Positions 1 to 6,488 of a DNA stretch of 64,000 nucleotides are shown in pieces. Under the pieces are notes generated by a model that worked only from the letters and a program-made list of their open reading frames with translations, did not search any database and had not been told where the DNA came from. Numbering within the stretch: position 1 is the stretch's first letter; each line of letters opens with the position of its first letter. The position numbers and the translations under genes were made by a program. The stretch comes from Trichomonas vaginalis G3 (taxonomy: Eukaryota > Parabasalia > Trichomonadida > Trichomonadidae), in NCBI RefSeq assembly GCF_026262505.1, contig NC_067205.1:12338001-12402000 (forward strand), given 5' to 3'.

Positions 1-795
1 GGTTTATGAGTATATCTTATGTTGGTTTGCAAACATCTTACAACATCCAAGTGCTAAAAATGAAACTGCTCTCATTATAATTGGAAAACAAGGAACTGGT
101 AAGAATACTTTCTTTACAGATATTTTGTGCAAACTGTTAGAAGGTTATTCGAATCCGAATATGACAAACTTAGAAAACATCTGCGGTAAATTTAACTCCT
201 CAATAGAGAATATGAAACTTATAGTTGTAACGAACTTCAAAGTATAGATACAACAAAAGTTTTGAACTCAGATGCTTTGAAGAGTCTTATAACAGACAAA
301 GTTGGAGTTGTTGAAAGAAAATATAAAGACCAAAGAGTTTGTGAAAATGTTGCAAACTTCATTATGGTTTCAAACAATGCTGTTCCGATGAAGTTAGAAA
401 GTTCTGACAGAAGATATGTAGTTGTCAGAACGTCAGATTCTCGTATGCAAGATACAGAATATTTTGACGCTTTGTCAGAATGTTTGACATCTGACTTTTA
501 CAACCACTTGTTCTCATATTTTATGACATTAGATATTTCAAAGTTCAATCCAAGACAAATTCCACATACCGAAGAGAGACAAACATTGTTAGAAGCAAAC
601 AAGAGTGTATATGAACTGTTCATAGATGAAACTGACTTTGTGTCATTAGATGAAAGGTCATTGTACGATTCGTATAAACAATATTGTCAAGAATATGGTT
701 ATATGACAGCGTCTAAACGAACATTCTTGGCAAATGTCAAAAGTCTTTTAGACGTACAGAATGGTGTATATACAAAGAAAATTTTTTCTGAGTAA
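1..795 (+). pseudogene. SF3-like primase-helicase, C-terminal part (Maverick copy 1)
   Basis: The protein would unwind DNA for element replication. A Walker A loop (IIGKQGTGKN) lies near base 85 and is followed by the strand-loop typical of D5/SF3 helicases of phages, NCLDVs and Polintons. The C-terminal segment continues to 795 with the arginine-rich sensor region (ESSDRRYVVVRTSDSR). The N-terminal part lies beyond the window edge. The visible part is broken at about one place. It precedes a hypothetical gene and the packaging ATPase on the same strand. Family assignment is from motif pattern only. Confidence 0.75.
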
Positions 796-831
796 ATTTA
801 AAAAAAAATATTTTTTTATCCGATAGAAAAG

Positions 832-1251
832 ATGGCAAAATTCATCTCAGTAAACAAGTACATGTCAGGACTTAAAGAAGAACTAGACCCATTCACATAT
901 TTGAATGTTTACTTCTACCATTTTGAAAAGTCTTCATTCAGCAAAGTTTGGAACATCGAACCAGTTAAGTTTGCTATTGTGACTAAAAATGGTGCGAAAT
1001 TTGAAGACTTAGACATAGAAGGTTTGTTAACAGTCAAAGAAAGTTTTGACAGAAGGTTTTCAAACCTTAAAGAAGGCAAAGCATACAAACTTGTTATACC
1101 TTATGAACCAAAGAAAGCAGACGACTATGAATATTATGAGTCTAAGATAGTTGAAGTTCAAGGTAAATTGGGTAAAAAGATTTTAGAGTCTAAGCCAGTG
1201 TTTGCCCCTAAAGAGGAAGAGAACATTGACATTGACCCAGAAATGTTCTAA
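832..1251 (+). CDS. Hypothetical Maverick protein, 139 aa
   Basis: I do not recognise the family. The protein is mixed alpha/beta with aromatic-rich N-terminal residues (about 18-40: PFTYLNVYFYHFEKSSF) and a lysine/glutamate-rich C-terminus. Its size and position beside the helicase would suit a small replication accessory or single-strand-binding protein, but that is only inference. The ATG at 832 follows an AT-rich box (TTTATCCGATAGAAAAGATG) of the type seen in front of many genes of this element. It is convergent with the next gene, which ends only 16 bases downstream. Confidence 0.6.
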   Translation: MAKFISVNKYMSGLKEELDPFTYLNVYFYHFEKSSFSKVWNIEPVKFAIVTKNGAKFEDLDIEGLLTVKESFDRRFSNLKEGKAYKLVIPYEPKKADDYEYYESKIVEVQGKLGKKILESKPVFAPKEEENIDIDPEMF

Positions 1252-1267
1252 AAATAAAATTTTATTT

Positions 1268-1720
1268 TTACATGTCAAATTTCTTTTTTTCTGGAACTGG
1301 TTCAGGTTCTTTCTTCTCTTCTTCTACTTTCTTTTCTTTCTTTTCTCTCTTCTTCTTTTCTGGTGGAGTTATGTCAAATTTCTCAGAACCATATTTATGT
1401 AAAAGTTCTTTGTCCTTTAATAGCTCATCTATTCTGTTTTCTATTTCATCTTCAAGAACAGCGCATGTGTCTTCTTTGCATTCTAAGAAGTTTTGTTGGA
1501 CTTCATCTCTCCAAGAGGCGTCATCTCTGTCAACAAGTCTGTCATTGACAAATTTTAAGACTGCTCTGCTTAATGTTTTATGGTTCTTGTCATATTCCCA
1601 GAAACAGAACTTTAGAACAAATTCACCTTTCTTGTTTACACTATGTAAGATTTTATGGTCGACAGATGTTTTGCTGTCGAAAAGCTTGTCTCGAATATAG
1701 ATAGCGAAATCGCTAGACAT
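1268..1720 (-). CDS. Hypothetical Maverick protein, 150 aa, charged C-terminus
   Basis: Family not recognised. The first ~110 residues look helical and well mixed. The last ~40 are a low-complexity Lys/Glu/Pro tail (KKKREKKEKK then EEEKKEPEPVPEKK), probably disordered and able to bind nucleic acid or partner proteins. The start at 1720 is preceded on its strand by TTTTTATCTTTTAGAAAATG, a good match to the box found at other genes of the element. It is divergent from the packaging ATPase, with only about 36 bases between the two starts, so they probably share a promoter region. Confidence 0.6.
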   Translation of the reverse strand: MSSDFAIYIRDKLFDSKTSVDHKILHSVNKKGEFVLKFCFWEYDKNHKTLSRAVLKFVNDRLVDRDDASWRDEVQQNFLECKEDTCAVLEDEIENRIDELLKDKELLHKYGSEKFDITPPEKKKREKKEKKVEEEKKEPEPVPEKKKFDM

Positions 1721-1756
1721 TTTCTAAAAGATAAAAATTTTAATTTTTCTAAAAAT

Positions 1757-2630
1757 ATGTTAGAAAAAAAGTTTGCTGACATTGACAAGAAATTTGAGAA
1801 TGTTTTAAACAAGAACAAGAGGAAGTTAGAAAATGCTCAGATAAAACCTATACATGACAAGTTCTTATTTGCTCAGAATGGTATAACAGGTCTAATTGCA
1901 CCACCTGGGTCGGGTAAGACTTTCACTTATCTTAAAATGGCTGCACAACAACAAGAACTAGATGAGAAGAACCCATTCTATGAGTTAGTTGTCATTTGTA
2001 GTACTTCTGGTCAATTTGACCAAACCGTCAATTCGTTCAAAGATATTATAAAGAAGTCTAAGTTAGTATGTATAAAGACTCTGAGTTGTTAGATTGGATA
2101 AAGAAGTACCAAAGAAGAGTTTTGAAGTACAATGCTATAAATGAGTATATAAATTCTAAGTTTAAAGACCCAAATGAGGAAATGCAGAGAATATTAGAGA
2201 AGAAACACTTCAGAAACAAACAGAAAGAGATAGAATACATTTCGAAGAAATTGCAATCTTACGATTGGAAGACATACCCTCATAGATGTCTTCTTATCTT
2301 AGATGATTTCGCCTCTCATCCTTTGTTAAAGAACAGAGAACAAGATATGTGTCGAATTCTTAAGAAGCTCAGACACTTTAACATCTCAGTGTAATATGTG
2401 TACAGACAGCAAAGAGTTTAAGTAAGGATGTTAAAAGAATACTTACTGACATTATACTTTTCCCCGGATTGTCCGAAGACGATTTCATGGAACTTATGAA
2501 AGAGTCCATGGCAGGTAAGTTTGACAGACATGAACTATGGGAGAAGTACAAAGTCATACAAGACCCTCATACTTCTTTCAGAATTCATATCTACGCAAAC
2601 AAAGTTCAAATTGTAAAAAGTCAAGCTTGA
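1757..2630 (+). pseudogene. Packaging ATPase, A32/FtsK-HerA type (Maverick copy 1)
   Basis: In Polintons and NCLDVs this ATPase is thought to pump genome DNA into capsids. The Walker A motif (APPGSGKT) lies near base 1900 and a Walker B strand (LLILDDF) near base 2295, followed by the SKLRH-type arm (KKLRHFNIS) and a C-terminal helical part ending at 2630. Length is right for the compact Polinton enzymes (about 280-290 residues). I chose the ATG at 1757 because upstream codons overlap the divergent gene. This copy is a fossil with about two or three breaks. Confidence 0.8.
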
Positions 2631-2649
2631 AAAATGTAAGTGTTTAGTC

Positions 2650-2829
2650 TTAGTAAGATGGTAGCTTCTTAAAGCATATGCCGTCCTTGAGTTTTAGGTA
2701 CGTGAAGAGAAGTACAATGAATTCAATTACGAGTACAATTGCAATGACAACCAAGGCAACTATTTTTGTCTTTTGCCAGCAAGGGTACTTCTTCTCTTCC
2801 AATGGTTCGGCAGAACTATACTCACTCAT
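2650..2829 (-). CDS. Small single-pass membrane protein, 59 aa
   Basis: An N-terminal polar segment (MSEYSSAEPLEEKK) is followed by one long hydrophobic helix (about residues 25-48: VALVVIAIVLVIEFIVLLF) and a short basic tail. It resembles small membrane proteins of viruses with an internal or wrapping membrane, but no family is recognised. The start at 2829 is preferred because it begins the MSE pattern shared with neighbouring genes. It faces the next gene divergently. It belongs to the accessory block with base composition unlike the rest of the element. Confidence 0.55.
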   Translation of the reverse strand: MSEYSSAEPLEEKKYPCWQKTKIVALVVIAIVLVIEFIVLLFTYLKLKDGICFKKLPSY

Positions 2830-2862
2830 GAGAAATGCCAAAACGGTTTAATAGAAAAAGTG

Positions 2863-2867
2863 TCATT
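2863..2867 (+). promoter_or_regulatory. Initiator-like TCATT upstream of the 64-aa gene
   Basis: GTGTCATTTTTTC precedes the ATG at 2873. The A of TCA is 8 bases upstream of the start, the spacing expected for a trichomonad initiator (TCA+1 Py T/A). Confidence 0.55.
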
Positions 2868-2872
2868 TTTTC

Positions 2873-3067
2873 ATGTCCGAAGACTCGAAGGTGCAACACT
2901 TCCAAAATACCGACGAACTCAGAAGAGCAGCATGGCAGTATCTTCTTGACAACTTTTTTGAGTTCTCCAGGTACACCTTGGAAAATGCTGAAGAACTCCG
3001 ACACAGAGAATTTGGAGAAATTGCACTCCAATACTACCTTGACAAACAAAGGGTAAACAAAGGGTAA
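2873..3067 (+). CDS. Hypothetical helical protein, 64 aa
   Basis: A compact, highly charged and probably all-helical protein with aromatic-rich centre (AAWQYLLDNFFEFSRYTLENAEELRH). No family recognised. The ATG follows a TCATTTTTT initiator by eight bases, so both start and transcription signal agree. It is the first of two small same-strand genes (next at 3108) in the accessory block between the packaging ATPase and the polymerase. A role as a small regulator or host-interaction factor is possible but not shown by the sequence. Confidence 0.55.
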   Translation: MSEDSKVQHFQNTDELRRAAWQYLLDNFFEFSRYTLENAEELRHREFGEIALQYYLDKQRVNKG

Positions 3068-3107
3068 ATTAAGACTAAAAACTTAACGTTTAAAAAGTGA
3101 CATTTTT

Positions 3108-3308
3108 ATGAGCTCCGAGTCACCGAGAAAACTTGGTCAGATGTTAGCAGCTTACTTCCCTGAGGAGGATGGAAGCGTTACATACATCAGGTTCAAAAAC
3201 AACGAACCTGGAATTGCGTACAAAATTCGCAATTACATGACCATGGAAGAGTACGAAAGGTTCCTACAAGAGAAACCAGCTCTAAACAACTCAGAAAAGA
3301 AAGAATAA
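3108..3308 (+). CDS. Hypothetical protein, 66 aa
   Basis: Begins MSSESPRKLGQM and contains a short mixed alpha/beta core (residues about 12-48, with SVTYIRFKNNEPGIAYKI) and a charged C-terminal helix. No family recognised. The start is preceded by GTGACATTTTTATG, close to the initiator pattern used by its neighbour. It lies 40 bases downstream of the 64-aa gene and converges on the Pro/Gln-rich gene, whose stop is only about 30 bases away. Composition is richer in C/G-ending codons than the flanking replication genes. Confidence 0.5.
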   Translation: MSSESPRKLGQMLAAYFPEEDGSVTYIRFKNNEPGIAYKIRNYMTMEEYERFLQEKPALNNSEKKE

Positions 3309-3338
3309 AAAGTTTAACTCGTAATTGTTTATTTTTTT

Positions 3339-3923
3339 TTACTTGTATGGGCAAGCTGCAAGAATGAAGTCGACTATCTCAGTCTTTGTTTTGACGAGCT
3401 GGACGGCTCTTGCGAGTACGTCTGTTTTGCGGTCTCCAGCTGGTGTCTGACCTTCGTAATTGCGCATGTTCTTGAGAGCTCCAACTGTAAATGATTGTAG
3501 GATGAAGAGTCTCTCAGACTGCTTGAGGTAGTCTTCACGGTCACGAACCGAATCTGTGGTACGAGTCGAATCGGTCGATTTGAGGGAAGAGACTGAAAGC
3601 CTGTCGTCTTCCATAGGGGCTGTGGCATACTCTTTGCGTAAACGGTTCAGACCTTCTTCGAAGTCTTGGTCTCTCTTCGATTGAGATTGGAATTGGAATT
3701 GCTGGGGTGGAGCTTGCTGGAACATCCAAGGGTTGGGGAAGTAAGGCATAGGCTGAGGAGGGTAGTTCGGGAAGCCTTGTGGTGGGTAGTAACCTTGAGG
3801 TGGAAATTGGTAGTAAATCGGAGGTACTTGCTGGAACTGAGGTTGCTGAGGAGACTGTTGTGGTTCTGCAGCTTTCGGTTCTTCTGGTTTGGGAATGGAC
3901 TGGGTTGGTGGGACGTCGGACAT
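3339..3923 (-). CDS. Pro/Gln-rich protein with a PPxY motif, 194 aa
   Basis: Residues 1-90 are low complexity, rich in Pro, Gln, Tyr and Phe. They include the stretch VPPIYYQFPPQGYY, whose PPIY matches the PPxY core bound by WW domains of Nedd4-type ubiquitin ligases and used as a late domain by many viruses. Residues ~95-194 are a charged helical region with a Ser/Thr/Asp patch (SSLKSTDSTRTTDSVRD) and a folded-looking C-terminus. The domain family is not recognised. It is divergent from the 128-aa gene across a 200-bp region full of palindromes. A structural or budding role is inference. Confidence 0.6.
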   Translation of the reverse strand: MSDVPPTQSIPKPEEPKAAEPQQSPQQPQFQQVPPIYYQFPPQGYYPPQGFPNYPPQPMPYFPNPWMFQQAPPQQFQFQSQSKRDQDFEEGLNRLRKEYATAPMEDDRLSVSSLKSTDSTRTTDSVRDREDYLKQSERLFILQSFTVGALKNMRNYEGQTPAGDRKTDVLARAVQLVKTKTEIVDFILAACPYK

Positions 3924-3940
3924 TCGTTTGTGTCCTGTCG

Positions 3941-4125
3941 GAAGGAAAATATTTTCCTGTCGGAAGGAAAAATTTTTTCTGTCGGAAGGAAAATATTTTC
4001 CTGAAGTTCGACCAAAAAGTTCTCAATTTTCGAAAATTTGAATGGTTTACGGACGGACAACTGGAAGAGTTCTTCCTGTCGTCGGGAAAAATTTTTCCCT
4101 TTGTCCGGAAAATATTTTCCTGTCG
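3941..4125. repeat. Cluster of A/T-centred palindromes between divergent genes
   Basis: The 14-bp perfect palindrome GGAAAATATTTTCC occurs at 3944-3957, 3988-4001 and 4107-4120. A longer version, GGGAAAAATTTTTCCC, lies at 4084-4099 and a variant near 3966-3979. Most are preceded by TGTCGGAA. The cluster fills the gap between two divergently read genes, so it may hold binding sites controlling both, or act in replication. Some copies overlap the upstream extension of the 4127 reading frame, which is why I place that start at 4127. Confidence 0.75.
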
Positions 4126-4126
4126 G

Positions 4127-4513
4127 ATGGAAGGACTCGGAATGCCAGAAGGATTTGACGAGGCAATTTACCTAATTGAAATTAACGACTGCGTAAAAGA
4201 CTACTTGCGCAAGGTAATGAAGCCCAAGGTCAAGTTCACCAGTATTTCTGGAAGGTCTACACTTCAGCTCGAGACTTCGACTGGAATTCCAATTCAAATA
4301 CCAGAAAACACTCCTTTCGATGGCATAAAGGACGCCAAAAGAGAAGCTCTTGTTAAGTTCCTAAACAAACGTCCTTGGATAAAAATACCAAACAAGGAGA
4401 ACCCCCTACCCCATATGAAATTGGCAATTCAGTCTCTCCTTCACTTCTCTGGTCAGCCGTTCTACATAACCTCAGAAGGCGACATCCAACCCGTCATATA
4501 TACTACTCGGTAA
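4127..4513 (+). CDS. Hypothetical protein, 128 aa
   Basis: Starts MEGLGMPEGFDEAIYLIEIND. The reading frame is open further upstream, but that extension only translates the palindrome cluster, so the ATG at 4127 is preferred. The protein is a mixed alpha/beta fold with a Lys/Pro-rich middle (RPWIKIPNKENPLPHMK). No family recognised. It is followed 48 bases later by the coiled-coil gene at 4562 on the same strand. It belongs to the accessory block with distinctive codon use. Confidence 0.5.
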   Translation: MEGLGMPEGFDEAIYLIEINDCVKDYLRKVMKPKVKFTSISGRSTLQLETSTGIPIQIPENTPFDGIKDAKREALVKFLNKRPWIKIPNKENPLPHMKLAIQSLLHFSGQPFYITSEGDIQPVIYTTR

Positions 4514-4550
4514 ACATCTATATGGCACGCTTTGAGTAAAAACATTTTTT

Positions 4551-4555
4551 TCATT
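4551..4555 (+). promoter_or_regulatory. Initiator-like TCATT upstream of 4562 gene
   Basis: TTTTCATTTTTTGAATG places the A of TCA nine bases before the ATG at 4562, typical of trichomonad initiators. Confidence 0.55.
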
Positions 4556-4561
4556 TTTTGA

Positions 4562-5146
4562 ATGAAGCAAGTTAAATTCGTCCCACACCAATCTGAATGG
4601 ACCGATGAAGAGTTTCAAGCCATAGTTGAAGACGTTGAGAACGACATAGACGGCGAACTTAAAGGAGCTCAAATCACAATTGCAACCAAAATTGCAGAGG
4701 TCAAGGAACAGATAGCTCCACTTAAAGCTACCAAAGCTACTCTTGACCTCATGGATAGTTACCGTTTAGATGTCAAGAGTGGAATAAGACAATTAAAATT
4801 AAAACTTCTAAACTACGAAGCTATACTCCAAAAGTTAGCAGAAATGAGAAGACTTTACCAGAGCTACTTACATGTAAGGGACTTACCTTCAAGCAGTCCG
4901 ACCAAAGATGAATTTGTTGACATTGTCCCAATTTTGTCCGAAAGTCAGCTCAGATGTTTCGAACTGCTCCCAACATATCCGGAATATGAACGTTTGCCTG
5001 AACTCTTCCGCAATCTCAAAAAACGTTTTTTGGTTCTCATGTTCCAAACTTTTATCGGAAGAGACAACAAACGTTCAGAAGAAGAACAAGATATTATTTT
5101 AAACTTGTTGTATGACATAACTGTCATAACAAGCTTTTTGAAGTAA
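4562..5146 (+). CDS. Coiled-coil protein, 194 aa
   Basis: Residues ~15-115 form long charged helices with heptad-like leucines (for example ITIATKIAEVKEQIAPLKA), probably a coiled coil. The C-terminal ~75 residues look like a folded helical domain (QLRCFELLPTYPEYERLPEL). No family recognised. It is directly downstream of the 128-aa gene and upstream of the HNH-containing gene, with its own TCATTTTTT initiator. Because the next gene also starts with a coiled-coil region, the two products may assemble with each other, which is inference. Confidence 0.55.
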   Translation: MKQVKFVPHQSEWTDEEFQAIVEDVENDIDGELKGAQITIATKIAEVKEQIAPLKATKATLDLMDSYRLDVKSGIRQLKLKLLNYEAILQKLAEMRRLYQSYLHVRDLPSSSPTKDEFVDIVPILSESQLRCFELLPTYPEYERLPELFRNLKKRFLVLMFQTFIGRDNKRSEEEQDIILNLLYDITVITSFLK

Positions 5147-5167
5147 AACCGCCATTCTCAAACTACT

Positions 5168-5172
5168 TCATT
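5168..5172 (+). promoter_or_regulatory. Initiator-like TCATT upstream of 5179 gene
   Basis: CTTCATTTTTTCGATG puts the A of TCA nine bases upstream of the ATG at 5179, the same arrangement as at 2873 and 4562. Confidence 0.55.
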
Positions 5173-5178
5173 TTTTCG

Positions 5179-5877
5179 ATGTCCGAACAAGCACCGAAGC
5201 CAAACTCAATGGCAGATGTCCTTTCAAGGTTGCCAGAAAAGCGCCCAGTTCAAATTCAAATTGCCCAATTGAACGCTCATCTGTCAAACACCATTAAGAC
5301 TCTCCAAAGTAGTCTTATGGAAGAGATAACCAATCTCAAAGCCAATGTCCTCATGAACCAAGCTTCCAATGAGAAAGTCCTGAACGATTTCGCGGAAACC
5401 TTGCGCCAATACAACATAGAGAACCAAAACCTTGCCCGACTCATCTACCGTTTCTTCGAAGAGATAGACGCCATCTGGAAGGTACTCGGAAAGGACAGAA
5501 CATGCAACACCGTACTTCGTGAGTACCAAATTGAAGAAGGAATTGTCGAGGAAGAAGAGGAAGAAGAGGAAGAAGAGGAAGAAGAAGAAGAGAAACACGA
5601 AGAAAAGGAAGTTTGGGCAACCCTTGTTGCCGATGACGCTTACGAAATTTCCCAACCCTACCCATACCAAATCCGCAACAAGGAGACAGGCAAGGTTCTT
5701 ACCCCAGTCCTCAACAACTTGGGACACTTGAACCTTAACCTTCGGAATCGCGGTTCAATCTCCATGGGCAAGCTTGTCGCAATTCAATGGGTTCCAAATC
5801 CAGACAAGAAGACGAGGGTCAGACACATTGACGGTGACAAGCTCAACAACCGTAAGGAGAACCTCGAGTGGTTCTAA
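5179..5877 (+). CDS. Coiled-coil protein with acidic linker and C-terminal NUMOD4/HNH-like domain, 232 aa
   Basis: Three parts are visible. Residues 1-115 form a helical coiled coil. Residues ~121-140 are an almost pure glutamate run. Residues ~150-232 match the pattern of NUMOD4 plus HNH_3 homing-endonuclease modules of phages: YEIS near the start, GKVLTPVLNNLGHLNLNL, LVAIQWVPNP, then RHIDGDKLNNRKENLEW. In phage enzymes that last segment carries DNA-binding and cleavage residues. The domain fused to a coiled coil and acidic tract could be a nuclease or a DNA-binding structural protein. Codons are C/G-rich relative to the polymerase. The domain call is strong, the activity is inferred. Confidence 0.75.
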   Translation: MSEQAPKPNSMADVLSRLPEKRPVQIQIAQLNAHLSNTIKTLQSSLMEEITNLKANVLMNQASNEKVLNDFAETLRQYNIENQNLARLIYRFFEEIDAIWKVLGKDRTCNTVLREYQIEEGIVEEEEEEEEEEEEEEEKHEEKEVWATLVADDAYEISQPYPYQIRNKETGKVLTPVLNNLGHLNLNLRNRGSISMGKLVAIQWVPNPDKKTRVRHIDGDKLNNRKENLEWF

Positions 5878-5926
5878 GAGTAAAAAAATTTTATTTTAGG
5901 GGGAAACCCCAAGTAAATTTAGGTGT

Positions 5927-6190
5927 TTATTTGGATAAGTATGTTAAATTAAGGGTAATTTGCAAAATTAGTTCCCGACCTTTGAATTGGGCTCTTTCGT
6001 TATCCCAGTTGCGTAGGAGGTCGTCCCAGAGGAGTTGGTAGAATTGCCAATCCAAGGACGATTTGTCCTCCCAGGCATTGAGGATGTACTGCTCGTAGAG
6101 TTTCATGACCTCTGCCTTGCACCAGACACCCTCTCCCTTGGAACGTAAGGCTTCTTCGAAGTGCTCGAATGCGATTGGCTGCGTGACCAT
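5927..6190 (-). CDS. Hypothetical helical protein, 87 aa
   Basis: Trp- and Leu-rich, probably all-helical (MVTQPIAFEHFEEALRSK at the start, SLDWQFYQLLWDDLLRNWD in the middle). No family recognised. The ATG at 6190 is chosen over an upstream GTG; on its strand it is preceded by GTGTCATTTCGG, which contains a TCATT initiator. It is divergent from the poly-proline gene with about 30 bases between starts, so the two probably share control signals. Part of the accessory block. Confidence 0.5.
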   Translation of the reverse strand: MVTQPIAFEHFEEALRSKGEGVWCKAEVMKLYEQYILNAWEDKSSLDWQFYQLLWDDLLRNWDNERAQFKGRELILQITLNLTYLSK

Positions 6191-6220
6191 CCGAAATGAC
6201 ACTTTTTGTCCGTTTGGTCA

Positions 6221-6466
6221 ATGTTTGTGTCTCGTGCCATAGTCGATGAAAATACAGACAAACAGGTTATATATGAGTTTGAGACCAAGAATGGTGTAAC
6301 TCGACCTGTCCGATTCAAAGACTCCGAGGGCGACCATGAAATTAAACGGAAATTAGCTAGGAAGGAATATAAAATGGACTGGTTGCCACCACCTCCACCT
6401 CCACCACCTTTACCTGTTCCTCAAGTAAATAAGCCTTTCCCGTTCCCAAGAATTCCCACATTTTAA
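6221..6466 (+). CDS. Small protein with poly-proline C-terminus, 81 aa
   Basis: Residues ~1-50 are a charged, likely beta/alpha mixed segment (MFVSRAIVDENTDKQ at the start). Residues ~53-81 are a proline tract (WLPPPPPPPPLPVP) followed by PFPFPRIP. Such tracts bind SH3, WW, EVH1 or profilin proteins, so it may engage the host cytoskeleton or sorting machinery, though nothing proves this. The start is immediately preceded by GGTCA. It converges on the polymerase gene, whose stop is about 20 bases away. Confidence 0.5.
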   Translation: MFVSRAIVDENTDKQVIYEFETKNGVTRPVRFKDSEGDHEIKRKLARKEYKMDWLPPPPPPPPLPVPQVNKPFPFPRIPTF

Positions 6467-6488
6467 TTCAAATTCGAATAAAAATTTT

